Shown here: positions 25,207-33,796 of the stretch, piece after piece
Position numbering within the stretch: position 1 is the stretch's first letter
Layout: the number at the start of each line of letters is the position of its first letter
Source of the DNA: Flavobacterium dauae
Lineage (GTDB): Bacteria; Bacteroidota; Bacteroidia; Flavobacteriales; Flavobacteriaceae
DNA length: 64,000 nt
Direction: 5' to 3'
Assembly (NCBI RefSeq): GCF_004151275.2
Contig: NZ_CP130821.1
Span: 496,001 to 560,000, forward strand
Notes under the pieces: generated by a model
Seen by the model: only the letters and a program-made list of their open reading frames with translations
What the model was told of the DNA's origin: nothing
Database searches by the model: none
Program-made: the position numbers and the translations under genes

Positions 25207-26009
25207 ATATAAATTGGGATATTTTGATATGAAAAAAAACAAAAAACCCGCAAATCCATAGAATTTGCGGGTTTCTGACGTCACTTAGTGTAAGTGTTGT
25301 CGGGGTGGCAAGATTTTACTCCTAACCCACAAATTCCTATATATCAATAATTTGACAATCTTATTTAAGAACTACTCACCGAATTACTCACATTTAGTTT
25401 GTAACCAATTAAACCAAATTTAGCTAATTCTATCACTAAATAAATACTCTTTAGTGTATTTTCAGCTTCCGGAACTCTTCGGAGTTTTGAATTTTGATGG
25501 TGCAAATGTATTCACTTTTATAACACCACGCAACTATTTTACTTAATTTTTTAGCAATTATGAACCCTCTCTTTTTTAACCTGCTAAAAATTAAATAATT
25601 AATGAACAAAAAATTTATCGTGTTTAGTTTTAAGTCTGTATTTTTACACTCTCCCCTTTCTTAAATCGACTTTTAAAAATCATTTTTTTTTACATCGTTT
25701 AGCCTTTCTTTTTCGATTGTAAATAATGTATGGGAACCCATTTCCCATAAGAAACGGATAAAAAGGCAGCCAAGGTACGGCGGTCACCCACCACATCTCC
25801 CTGATCAATAAAAAAATGAATGAACGGTTTCCCCCTAAAGGAACCCCCATTAAGTCATTTTTTTCCTGCTCTAACGCATTGACCGCCTTGGTTGTCTGCT
25901 TTCTTTTTTTCCGTTTTTTCTTTTGGAAAAAAGTTTTTTGGAGGGAAAGGCAGGGCGGAAAGAAAAGCGAACGTAACAGGATTGTATCACATTTTAAACA
26001 AGGACGATT
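25207..26009. other. Intergenic region with terminator and possible attachment-site remnant
   Basis: 800 bases without a gene. It holds the right half of the IS target site, a strong hairpin (25244-25274) and two ATTnCTCAC repeats (25372-25391). At about 25297-25330 the sequence GTCGGGGTGGCAAGATT looks like the 3' part of a tRNA gene on the minus strand, but no complete tRNA can be folded. The rest (25500-26009) is AT-rich with poly-T tracts. Short frames at 25816-26134 overlap the SSB start and have no recognisable content. An origin cannot be excluded. Confidence 0.4.
25244..25274. terminator. Strong bidirectional terminator hairpin
   Basis: A perfect 12-bp stem, AAACCCGCAAAT/ATTTGCGGGTTT, with loop CCATAGA, preceded by a long A-run. 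Its A-run makes it work best for minus-strand transcription toward the IS and integrase. Confidence 0.75.
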
Positions 26010-26402
26010 ATGAACATCATCGGAAGACTGACAAGGGATGCGGAAGTACGCACAACGTCACAGGACAAACAGGTAGTAAACTTTTCGGTAGCGGTAAACG
26101 ACAGCTATCAGAACAAAGAGGGCGAACGGATTGAGCAAACCGCCTATTTCGACTGCTCCTATTGGAAAACCCCTAACGTAGTGAAAATGCTGACCAAAGG
26201 TCTATTGGTAGAACTCACAGGCAGGATAAGCACAAGGGCGTGGATAGGCAAAGACGGAGAACCAAAAGCAGGTTTGAATTTCCATACCTCCGACATCAAA
26301 CCACTTGCAGGTGGCAGGAAAGCCGAAACCGTACAGGCTACTGCACAATCGGAAACCAATAGTATAGCAGGACAATCAACGGAAGACGACCTACCATTCT
26401 AA
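26010..26402 (+). CDS. ssb: Single-stranded DNA-binding protein of the mobile element
   Basis: 130 residues. OB-fold with the standard SSB start (MNIIGRLTRDAEVR), YFDCSYW and LVELTGRISTRAW strands, and a short linker ending in the acidic DDLPF tip that recruits partner proteins. Shorter than most chromosomal SSBs, as usual for plasmid and ICE copies. It begins the block SSB-DUF932-PRTRC, all on the plus strand. Probably protects single-stranded DNA during conjugative transfer or element replication. Confidence 0.92.
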   Translation: MNIIGRLTRDAEVRTTSQDKQVVNFSVAVNDSYQNKEGERIEQTAYFDCSYWKTPNVVKMLTKGLLVELTGRISTRAWIGKDGEPKAGLNFHTSDIKPLAGGRKAETVQATAQSETNSIAGQSTEDDLPF

Positions 26403-26445
26403 CAACGAGCATTCAATCATTTTTTAACATCAAAATTTTAGTATT

Positions 26446-27519
26446 ATGGCACATAACATCAATTTCAACGAGCAAACAGGGCGTTATTCATTTTTCAGCG
26501 TTCAGCAAAAAGCGTGGCACGGTTTAGGACAAATCGTGGAACAGTACCCAACAAGCGAAGAAGCTATCCGCCACGCAGGGTTAGATTACGAGGTCGTAAA
26601 AAGCCCTCTGTTTACCAAAGGTTCGGGCATCATCGAAACCGCACAGGGTATCGAAATCGGTAACACGGAATTGGAAGTTCCCGACTACTTTGCCAATATC
26701 CGTACAGACAACAATGCGGTATTGGGTGTAGTCGGCAAGGATTACCACATCGTACAAAACCGTGATGCGTTCAATTTCTTTGACAGCATTGTAGGCAGTG
26801 GCGAGGGTATTTTATACGAAACCGCAGGAGCATTAGGTAAAGGGGAACGCATTTTTATCACAGCCAAATTGCCCGACTATATCCGTGTAGGTACTGGCGA
26901 TGACGTAACGGAAAAATACATTTTCCTTACCACTTCGCACGATGGTAGCGGAAGTATTACCGCAGCGTTTACGCCTATCCGTATTGTTTGCCAAAACACT
27001 TTGAACGCATCGCTACGCAATATGACCAATGTGGTGCGTATCAAACACACTTCGGGTGCAAAACAGCGTATCGAGAACGCCCATAAGATTATGGGATTGG
27101 CTAACACATTGAGCAATCAATTAGAGGGCATTTTCAACGAGTGGGCAAAGGTAAAAGTTACCGACCGAGAAGTCAAAAAACTCATCCAAATGGCACTTTG
27201 TCCGAACAAGGAAACTTTTGATTTGCTCAAAAAGGGTGCGGAAGACGAAGTTTCGACCGTATTTAAAAATGTAGTGGATAATGTCTTTACCTATGCAATG
27301 ATAAGCGACACGCAGAAAATGGACACTACCAAAGGTACGCTGTTTGGTGCGTACAATGCCGTGACAGGCTACTATCAGAATGTACGCAATTACAAGAACG
27401 ACGAAGCCAAACTGCAAAGCATCGTATTGGGCGGTACGGCTCAACAGAAAACACAGAAAGCGTTTGACCTGTGTACCGCTTTTGCGACAGAGGGAGCAGA
27501 AATCCTAAACTTTAATTAA
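26446..27519 (+). CDS. DUF932 / TIGR03299-type phage-plasmid protein
   Basis: 357 residues, soluble. The start (MAHNINFNEQTGRYSFFS) and motifs AWHGLGQ and SHDGSGSI are characteristic of DUF932 proteins that occur in phages, plasmids and conjugative elements. The function is unknown; a role in DNA maintenance is assumed from context only. It lies 43 bases after ssb. Confidence 0.85.
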   Translation: MAHNINFNEQTGRYSFFSVQQKAWHGLGQIVEQYPTSEEAIRHAGLDYEVVKSPLFTKGSGIIETAQGIEIGNTELEVPDYFANIRTDNNAVLGVVGKDYHIVQNRDAFNFFDSIVGSGEGILYETAGALGKGERIFITAKLPDYIRVGTGDDVTEKYIFLTTSHDGSGSITAAFTPIRIVCQNTLNASLRNMTNVVRIKHTSGAKQRIENAHKIMGLANTLSNQLEGIFNEWAKVKVTDREVKKLIQMALCPNKETFDLLKKGAEDEVSTVFKNVVDNVFTYAMISDTQKMDTTKGTLFGAYNAVTGYYQNVRNYKNDEAKLQSIVLGGTAQQKTQKAFDLCTAFATEGAEILNFN

Positions 27520-27570
27520 ACAATCACAGGCTACCGCCTTAATCGGTGGTAGCCTATAAAACAAATCATT

Positions 27571-28053
27571 ATGGCAAATTGGTGCAGTAATACGGTTGTT
27601 TTCGAGGGAGAACCCGAAGCAATCGAACAGATACAACAGCTATTCAAATCAATGGCTGAAAAGCAACAGAAAGAAAATTGCGGACAACTGCCCGACTTTG
27701 TTTCGAGGCAAAATGGCGGTTGGTTCTTTGACATCTACCAAGACGATGATGTTACAGGCGTATTCCAATACGAAACGAAATGGTCGCCCAATATTGAGAT
27801 AGTACAAGCGATAGCAGAACACTATAACGTGCATTTTACACAGGACTATGAGGAATTAAGTAACGGTGTATGTGGCAGGGTAATATTTTCTGACAAGCTA
27901 CTCACAGATATTTATTTGGACGAGGAAGAATTTGAGCAATACGAGTTCGATGAAGAAACCGACACCTATCATTTTGAGGGCGAAGAATACGAAAGCGACT
28001 ATGAAATATTGGAAACCCTATTGGAGCGAAAAATTGTCATTCATCAATCTTAA
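27571..28053 (+). CDS. Acidic Api92-like protein of the ICE accessory block
   Basis: 160 residues. Begins MANWCSNTVVFEGEP, a start typical of Api92-like (ferredoxin-like fold) proteins of phages and plasmids, and has an extremely acidic C-terminal third (DEEEFEQYEFDEETDTYHFEGEEYESDYE). The strong negative charge raises the possibility of DNA mimicry, as in anti-restriction proteins, but that is speculation. It sits between DUF932 and the PRTRC genes. Confidence 0.6.
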   Translation: MANWCSNTVVFEGEPEAIEQIQQLFKSMAEKQQKENCGQLPDFVSRQNGGWFFDIYQDDDVTGVFQYETKWSPNIEIVQAIAEHYNVHFTQDYEELSNGVCGRVIFSDKLLTDIYLDEEEFEQYEFDEETDTYHFEGEEYESDYEILETLLERKIVIHQS

Positions 28054-28064
28054 ATGCAGACACA

Positions 28065-28403
28065 ATGGAAACAAAATCAATAGCCACAAAGTTTGTCCGC
28101 CACGATGTTCCCGAACTCAAAACCCTGCAAAACGCAAAGGTTTACCTGTTGAGGGAAAAACTGAACAAAGGCGAAAAGATGAACCGAGCCGAAAAGAATT
28201 GGCTTGCAGAAGCCGTAAACCGAAATGCTTTTTTCAAAAGAGCCGTTCCCTTGCAGGGTTATCGCTTCGGGTTTGAAGATGTTCTGAAAACCTATGTCGT
28301 TAAGCAGTACGGCAGTTGGGCAGAATACAACGCTCCCGACAAAACAAGTCTTAGAAGTATTGTTTACGGCAGTATTGACCGGATAGCAGAAATCAGTAAC
28401 TAA
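28065..28403 (+). CDS. Conserved hypothetical protein of the PRTRC block
   Basis: 112 residues, basic and helical (LREKLNKGEKMNRAEKNWLAEAVNR), no membrane segment or signal. I do not recognise a named domain. It lies 11 bases after the acidic protein gene and 14 before the next small gene, so it belongs to the same operon. Confidence 0.6.
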   Translation: METKSIATKFVRHDVPELKTLQNAKVYLLREKLNKGEKMNRAEKNWLAEAVNRNAFFKRAVPLQGYRFGFEDVLKTYVVKQYGSWAEYNAPDKTSLRSIVYGSIDRIAEISN

Positions 28404-28417
28404 CAAGCAAAGCAGGT

Positions 28418-28627
28418 ATGAAAATAACAGATTTAAACGGTTGCGAAATTGAAGTAACCAACCTAAAAGAAGCAATCAAAATAGCCAAACGCAATACAGG
28501 ATATAGCCACGAGGATAAGCGCTTTTCGGAGTTCGACAAAAGACAAAAAAACTATTGGGCGGATATGTACGAAAAACTAAATGCAATCAAAAAACAATCT
28601 TTAACAATTAAAATCAAAGAACGATGA
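28418..28627 (+). CDS. Small conserved protein of the PRTRC block
   Basis: 69 residues, beginning MKITDLNGCEIEV and continuing as a basic helix (AIKIAKRNTGYS). The last base pairs overlap the PRTRC E start (ATGA), so the two are translationally coupled. Function unknown; it looks like a small regulatory or adaptor protein. Confidence 0.6.
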   Translation: MKITDLNGCEIEVTNLKEAIKIAKRNTGYSHEDKRFSEFDKRQKNYWADMYEKLNAIKKQSLTIKIKER

Positions 28628-29247
28628 ACACAAACTTTTTCAATCAGATAGCACAGTTGGATTTTACAGGTAATTTACAACTGACCATTACCAAAGGAGT
28701 AGAAAATAACCTAATTGTATTAGTGTATTTAAACAACGAGCAATGTGGGGATAACGCCAAAAACCTTATCCCCCCATTGACATATAACGGAACACCACAA
28801 GAGTTTGACGAGGAGTTTTTTGAGAAGATAACAACCCCTGTACAAAAGGTATCGGGATTGATGGTAGATATGGAAAATTTCCAAATGCAGTTGGACGATG
28901 CAAAAAAGCAATCTGCAATGGAAAAAGATAAATCCGACAAGGAGAAAAAGTTACAGGATGCCAAAGACAAAAAATATAAGGATGCAATGGCAAAAGCGGA
29001 CGAACTCGAAAAAGAGGGTAAATACCGTGATGCGTGGGTAAAAGTTCCCGAGCCTGCCGAATACCCCGAAAAGAAAGAGGAAATCATCAAACGCAGGTCG
29101 GAATTATCGGCAAAATTTGCCCCCGACCTTTTCGGAACACCACAGGAACAGGAAAAATCCGAACCACAACAAGAGGGACTTTATCCGAACTATCCCGAAA
29201 GCGAAGAAAATGACGTGTATTACGAAGAAGATGAACAGGAATATTAA
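28624..29247 (+). CDS. PRTRC system protein E
   Basis: 207 residues. The N-terminal domain (MNTNFFNQIAQLDFTGNLQLTI, LVYLNNEQCGDNAKNLIPPL) is the conserved part of PRTRC protein E; a charged coiled region follows (DDAKKQSAMEKDKSDKEKK) and an acidic tail. PRTRC (ParB-related, ThiF-related cassette) is a conserved set on plasmids and ICEs whose role, probably in maintenance, is not established. The order here is E, C, a small gene, F, B, ThiF. Confidence 0.85.
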   Translation: MNTNFFNQIAQLDFTGNLQLTITKGVENNLIVLVYLNNEQCGDNAKNLIPPLTYNGTPQEFDEEFFEKITTPVQKVSGLMVDMENFQMQLDDAKKQSAMEKDKSDKEKKLQDAKDKKYKDAMAKADELEKEGKYRDAWVKVPEPAEYPEKKEEIIKRRSELSAKFAPDLFGTPQEQEKSEPQQEGLYPNYPESEENDVYYEEDEQEY

Positions 29248-29265
29248 CCATAAAATCCAAATAGT

Positions 29266-29484
29266 ATGTTATTGACGTTAGACAGACCGAGAATTTTTAT
29301 ACTCAAAGAAAACGGACAGGATGTAAGGCTTACCGACCCCGAACCCCGTTGGAGCGTACAGGCGGTAATGAACTTTTTCGCCAACAGATACCCCATTTTA
29401 ACCACCGCAAAGGCATCTGCACCGCAAATTAAGGATGAAGCAATCGAATACCGTTTCGAGAGCGTAATGGGTACGAAAGGTTAA
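29266..29484 (+). CDS. PRTRC system protein C
   Basis: 72 residues; LKENGQDVRLTDPEPRWSVQAVMNFFANRYP is split across the core of the family. The protein is small, beta-rich and resembles a ubiquitin-like partner in size, which is of interest next to a ThiF/E1-like protein. It lies 18 bases after protein E. Confidence 0.85.
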   Translation: MLLTLDRPRIFILKENGQDVRLTDPEPRWSVQAVMNFFANRYPILTTAKASAPQIKDEAIEYRFESVMGTKG

Positions 29485-29508
29485 TTTAAAAATCGAAAAC
29501 AATGAATT

Positions 29509-29685
29509 ATGCAACGCAAAATACTATCGGGAACAATCAGCATTCCCGAAAAAGACAGGCAAAAGCAACTGCACCGACAATTGGGCGAGTTCGCAGAGTG
29601 GATGCAAAGACCCAAAGACGCCAACGAAGTACGGAAAGACAAACAGCAATCCGTACCGATAGCGATGCTACCAATGGTATTTTAA
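29509..29685 (+). CDS. Small 58-residue protein between PRTRC C and F
   Basis: The frame from ATG at 29509 reads MQRKILSGTISIPEKDRQKQ and ends LPMVF with TAA at 29683-29685, whose last A is the first base of the next start (TAATG). It has normal amino-acid composition, whereas the overlapping frame from 29502 is an Arg/Thr-rich sequence of non-coding character. The tight stop-start overlap supports translation. Helical, charged, no recognised domain. Confidence 0.6.
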   Translation: MQRKILSGTISIPEKDRQKQLHRQLGEFAEWMQRPKDANEVRKDKQQSVPIAMLPMVF

Positions 29686-30659
29686 TGTGCAGTTTTCTGC
29701 CTAAACTGAAAACAGGAGAAAACTTACAGGCTTGTCAGAAAACGGAAAGGGATTTTTACAAGTCCCTTTCCAAAATCGCAAAGAGTTACAAGGTAGAACC
29801 GATGCAGACCAAAGAGTACGGCTATCCCTACAATGTGGCATTGGCTCTTTGGGATATGCAAACGAAGTTGAAACAAACGCACAGGGATTGGGACAGACTG
29901 TATCTTGCAAAAAGCAAAAGGAAAGCTTTTTTGGCAACCACGGAAAATTTCGATACGGGTACTACTTTGTACTATATTCCCATTGTCCCTCTTTTTCTGA
30001 TGCTCAAAGACCCAAAGAGGAAAAAGAATGCACAATTGTTACTGTCTGTTTGCAGTTACCTCTACCGTGTTGCAGGTGTACCTTATTACAGGGACGATGG
30101 TACTTTTTTGGGCGGACAGTATGAAATGCACAAAGAGTGGATGGAACAGGAAGAAACGGACGAATGCTATCAAGACGAATTGGCTGTTGCGGAATATACA
30201 GGCGACAAAATGGAGCAAAAGCTACGCAACCCAAACAACGTGAAATTGTTTGAACAGCGTTTAAGCCGATTTAAAAGCCGTGATGCGTTCGACAACGAAT
30301 GTTGGCAGGTGGCGTGCAATGCCTTTGTCCTTTATTCGGAATACCCGACAGCGGGTATTTTCAGAAATGCACCATTGAACTATTACGATCCTTATGCCGA
30401 TGAATATGACAATGAAGTCATCGGAATGGAAAAATACATTTCCTTTATTGCCGATACCAAGGGCTGGTTATATAGGAATATATGCGAATCTATCAATAAC
30501 GAGTTTAACGAAATCGGGGGATTGGAAGAACCAACGATATACAAACCTATTGACGGAAGCAAAATTGCAGGAAACAACTTTGATTTTGAGAAACGGTTCT
30601 TTGAACTATTGGACAAATTATGCGGATTATTATATGAATATAAAACAACAGGGATATGA
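29685..30659 (+). CDS. PRTRC system protein F-like
   Basis: 324 residues from ATG at 29685 (MCSFLPKLKTGENL). I reject the upstream start at 29502 because that extra 61 residues are Arg/Thr-rich and lie over the small gene 29509-29685 in another frame. The body is soluble, with a region rich in aromatic residues (YYDPYADEYDNE) and a C-terminal helix. The position between C and B matches protein F; the assignment rests largely on context. It overlaps protein B by 4 bases. Confidence 0.65.
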   Translation: MCSFLPKLKTGENLQACQKTERDFYKSLSKIAKSYKVEPMQTKEYGYPYNVALALWDMQTKLKQTHRDWDRLYLAKSKRKAFLATTENFDTGTTLYYIPIVPLFLMLKDPKRKKNAQLLLSVCSYLYRVAGVPYYRDDGTFLGGQYEMHKEWMEQEETDECYQDELAVAEYTGDKMEQKLRNPNNVKLFEQRLSRFKSRDAFDNECWQVACNAFVLYSEYPTAGIFRNAPLNYYDPYADEYDNEVIGMEKYISFIADTKGWLYRNICESINNEFNEIGGLEEPTIYKPIDGSKIAGNNFDFEKRFFELLDKLCGLLYEYKTTGI

Positions 30660-31378
30660 ATACCGTAAACAACATCACAGAAAAAATAGGGACATTGTAC
30701 CACCCCCAATCCGCTTTGGTTTTCTACCAGAGCAAAGATAAAAATGCCGGTATGTACGTGGAGCATTTCGATATGGACAGCAACGGCATACCGGTAAATG
30801 CACATCCGCTGACCGTAAAGGAAGGCAACGCATTGGCAGGGGCATTGAAAATCAATGAAGAAAAAAACAGAACCTTTTTAAAGCCAAAGGGTATTTTACC
30901 GACCAACATCCTGCACATCAATCCGAGTGAAAAAGGTACGGTACTCTGGTACACCAAAGCACGGCAAAGGCAACTGTATTTTGTGGAAAGTTTAGGCATA
31001 CCGAGTGGAAAGGCACACGTACCGCCACTGCTTTGGTATGCCGACAAAGAAACGCTTTCAGTGTTCGCTTTGGCAAGTGACAGGCGACCCATCGAAAAAA
31101 CGCCCTTGCATTATGCACCGTTCTTCAATATTTATGAAAAAGGCGATGTGTGTATGGGAACGGTAACCATCGACATCAAAAATTCGGCATCGGTCGAGGA
31201 ATTTACACAGGCTTGGGAAGACTATTTTTTTAACAGCTATTTCAGCCATTTATTGGGTAGTTATAATCCGATAAAAGGTAATTGCGTAAACCTTTGGGAA
31301 GACCTTGTAGGAACGGACAAACCCTTTCCTAAAGAGCGATTGAAAAAGAATAACAGAACATTAAAAAAACTATTATGA
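30656..31378 (+). CDS. PRTRC system protein B
   Basis: 240 residues. Motifs ALVFYQSKDKNAGMYVEHFD, PLLWYADKETLSVFAL and NCVNLWEDLVGTDKPFPK (near the C-terminus) match the PRTRC B family. The start overlaps protein F by 4 bases and the stop overlaps ThiF by 4 bases. Function unknown. Confidence 0.85.
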   Translation: MNTVNNITEKIGTLYHPQSALVFYQSKDKNAGMYVEHFDMDSNGIPVNAHPLTVKEGNALAGALKINEEKNRTFLKPKGILPTNILHINPSEKGTVLWYTKARQRQLYFVESLGIPSGKAHVPPLLWYADKETLSVFALASDRRPIEKTPLHYAPFFNIYEKGDVCMGTVTIDIKNSASVEEFTQAWEDYFFNSYFSHLLGSYNPIKGNCVNLWEDLVGTDKPFPKERLKKNNRTLKKLL

Positions 31379-32184
31379 TGAAAACAGAGAAAGAAAAAGT
31401 GCATTTTACGGACAATTATTTACTTGACCCGACCAATCCGATAACGGTCAATGTAATCGGTGCAGGCGGTACAGGCTCAAAGGTTTTGACCGCCTTAATG
31501 GAAATGAACCACAGTTTGATTGCATTGGAACACGCAGGGTTGCAGGTACGGTTATGGGACGATGACATCATCACAACGGCAAATTTAGGCAGACAGCGTT
31601 TTGCCGACTGCGAGGTAGGCTTGTATAAATCGGTTGCTCTCATCAACCGTTGCAACCGCTTTTCGGGTACAAACTGGAAAGCCGAAACCCAAAAATTTGA
31701 AAAAGACTTTTTCGGAAAATGCCCAAATACGGCATTAGCAACCATTACCATTACTTGCGTGGATAGCGTAAAGGCGAGATTTGAGGTCGCCGAAATTCTG
31801 AAAGCAAGAGGTTACGGGGGGAATTACAGGGATACACCGACCTATTGGTTAGACTTCGGCAACAGCCGGCACACAGGGCAGGTCTTGTTATCCACTGTCG
31901 GCAAAATCCAGCAACCAAAGTCCGAGAAATTTGAAACGGTAGCAAAACTGCCCTTTGTTACCGATGAATTTGGCGAACTGCTCAGACAGTCCGAACAGCA
32001 AGACGATACGCCAAGTTGCAGTTTGGCAGAAGCATTGGACAAGCAGGATTTGTATATCAATTCCTCGCTAACTCAAATGGGTTGCTCGTTACTGTGGAGC
32101 TTATTCCGCAATGGTATGACACCGTACAGGGGATTTTTCCATAACCTTAAAGATTTTACCACCCACCCTATAAAAGTCGCCTGA
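31375..32184 (+). CDS. PRTRC system ThiF/E1-like protein
   Basis: 269 residues. The Rossmann-type nucleotide site is VNVIGAGGTGSKVLTAL near residue 27, with the E1-typical R in LGRQRFAD and DDDIITTANLGRQ. These are signatures of the ThiF/MoeB/E1 adenylation fold, which activates the C-terminus of a ubiquitin-like protein. There is no obvious catalytic Cys loop. No ParB homologue is present nearby although it names the cassette. Last gene of the operon; a hairpin follows at 32200-32242. Confidence 0.88.
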   Translation: MMKTEKEKVHFTDNYLLDPTNPITVNVIGAGGTGSKVLTALMEMNHSLIALEHAGLQVRLWDDDIITTANLGRQRFADCEVGLYKSVALINRCNRFSGTNWKAETQKFEKDFFGKCPNTALATITITCVDSVKARFEVAEILKARGYGGNYRDTPTYWLDFGNSRHTGQVLLSTVGKIQQPKSEKFETVAKLPFVTDEFGELLRQSEQQDDTPSCSLAEALDKQDLYINSSLTQMGCSLLWSLFRNGMTPYRGFFHNLKDFTTHPIKVA

Positions 32185-32199
32185 AACCCTTATCGGGCG

Positions 32200-32242
32200 G
32201 CAAAAACGCACTTCCTTCCGATGGTCGGAAAAGCGTTTTTGC
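32200..32242 (+). terminator. Terminator of the PRTRC operon
   Basis: Stem GCAAAAACGC/GCGTTTTTGC with a 23-base loop that can itself pair in part (TTCCGATGGTCGGAA), then GGTTTTAAAG. It lies 16 bases past the stop. Confidence 0.65.
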
Positions 32243-32367
32243 GGTTTTAAAGCGGATGCAAGCACTTTGCAGAAACGCACTCCACTTCGTTCCTTACTGC
32301 CTTTCCGCAAATAGCTTCCGACGTGCTTGTGCTGCCCAATCGGGCAGGATATATTATTAGTCTTTTA

Positions 32368-32901
32368 TTAAAGTTCAAATTCTTTTGGATACTGAACAAT
32401 TCCTTTTACATTTTGTAAGGAGTTTTCAACTAACTCTATTGCCAGACAATTAGCCTCCGGAACATCAAAAGGCAGTTGGATTCCAAATTCCTTTGTCATC
32501 TTATAACCGAATCTTGGATAATAGCTTTCGTGTCCCAACAATATTACCGAGCCAAAGCCTAAATCTTTGGCTTTTTTATGGGCAAACTCAATCAGCTTCC
32601 CCCCAATACCCTTACCCTGAAAATTTTGCAGTACAGCAACCGGAGCCAATGCAAGTGAAGGGTAACTATTGGTGTCCGCATCCACGATGTTGATTTTTGT
32701 AAGCAATATAAAACCGATGATCTCATTGTTTACTTCGGCAACAAGCGATAATTCCGGGATGAACGCATCGGAATTCCTTAACCGTTCAACCAGGTATTGT
32801 TCCTTATGGTCGGTAAACCGTTCTTTTTCAAAGGCGTTTTTTATCAACGCAAAAACAGCATTGAAGTCTTCTTTTTTCTCGGTTCTTATTTTTACATTCA
32901 T
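32368..32901 (-). CDS. GNAT-family N-acetyltransferase (YhbS-like)
   Basis: 177 residues. Acetyl-CoA binding motif A is visible as NFQGKGIGGKLIEFAHKKA, preceded by LALAPVAVL. The overall layout and the C-terminal YYPRFGYKMTKEFGIQLPF resemble the YhbS group. Substrate unknown. It stands alone in opposite orientation to the PRTRC operon and is probably cargo. Confidence 0.85.
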   Translation of the reverse strand: MNVKIRTEKKEDFNAVFALIKNAFEKERFTDHKEQYLVERLRNSDAFIPELSLVAEVNNEIIGFILLTKINIVDADTNSYPSLALAPVAVLQNFQGKGIGGKLIEFAHKKAKDLGFGSVILLGHESYYPRFGYKMTKEFGIQLPFDVPEANCLAIELVENSLQNVKGIVQYPKEFEL

Positions 32902-33013
32902 AACTTAATAACAAAAAAAATTGCACCATTGTGCCTTATACGGATATTTAAGAACCCTAAAGTTATTGATTATTCCTCTTCAGATTTGTTAAAATTATTT
33001 CCTTTACGGAATT

Positions 33014-33796
33014 TTAAATACCGATAAGGTACCGCATCAAAATCCGTCGTACGTCTTTATTGTCCTGATAGCTTTTGATATGCGACAATCGTTGTTCGTT
33101 TGCTGTTTCTTTGGAGCAGAATCCAAAACCTTTGTACACACCGTTCTCAATATATACAATTCCTTTTTCATCATCCGTCCTTCCGGCAACCTCAAACAAC
33201 TTCGTGAATTTCTCAAAGGTGGTTTTGTTTAAAAAAGCATCCACACGGCTGTTGTATGTTTCCTTGGATTCCTTATCTACACAAGCTCCGTTACACTCTT
33301 TTAACTGGTATTGGAAACAGGAAGAACTGCTTTTGTAAAGACCATTTATCTTTTGGCACAAACGGTAGCTTTCCGTAATACGGAACAATGCCGATTTGGC
33401 TTCCCTTAAGGTGGTAAAAGAAGTGATTTCTTCCTTTTCGGATTGTATTTTTTCGATAATCAATCCTTTATAGCCATTAACATCTTCTTTGTACAAACCA
33501 TATTGGTAAATGGTGCGCCGCTGCGAACGGTTGTAAAGGGGCTGGTGTTTTTTGATTAAATCTGATTCATATAGTAACGAAATCAATTCGCTCCCCATGA
33601 CTTCGCAGGCAATCCGTTTGGTAAACAGCTGTATCTTCAGTGATTTCCGGTCTTTGCCCGAAAAATGCTGCTGTACCCGTTTTTTAATGTTGATGCTTTT
33701 GCCGATATAGATCAGTTCGTCTTTTTCATCATAAAAGAAATAAACGCCTGCACTGCAAGGCAGGCAGTTAATTATTTCGGTTAAATCGTATCTCAT
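33014..33796 (-). CDS. GIY-YIG endonuclease, UvrC/Cho-like
   Basis: 260 residues. The GIY-YIG domain is at the N-terminus: GVYFFYDEKDELIYIGKS, with Arg in KKRVQQHF and Glu/Asn further on (ESDLIKKHQPLYNRSQR). A middle segment with Cys (SCFQYQLKECNGACVDKE) matches the zinc-like UvrC/Cho insertion. In many Bacteroidota this domain is fused to a DnaQ-type exonuclease; here it is free-standing. Its start overlaps the S24 repressor gene by 4 bases. Probably incises damaged DNA as in excision repair. Confidence 0.82.
   Translation of the reverse strand: MRYDLTEIINCLPCSAGVYFFYDEKDELIYIGKSINIKKRVQQHFSGKDRKSLKIQLFTKRIACEVMGSELISLLYESDLIKKHQPLYNRSQRRTIYQYGLYKEDVNGYKGLIIEKIQSEKEEITSFTTLREAKSALFRITESYRLCQKINGLYKSSSSCFQYQLKECNGACVDKESKETYNSRVDAFLNKTTFEKFTKLFEVAGRTDDEKGIVYIENGVYKGFGFCSKETANEQRLSHIKSYQDNKDVRRILMRYLIGI

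Noticed and set aside
25297..25330. A complete tRNA gene
   Set aside because: Only a part resembling a tRNA 3' end is seen; no cloverleaf or anticodon arm can be assembled.
25816..26134. Two overlapping frames before ssb
   Set aside because: Poly-Phe and Lys/Arg-rich content from T- and A-rich DNA; no ribosome site or domain.
29502..29684. N-terminal extension of the PRTRC F frame beginning MNYATQ
   Set aside because: Arg/Thr-rich and overlapped by a better frame (29509-29685); the start at 29685 with TAATG coupling is preferred.
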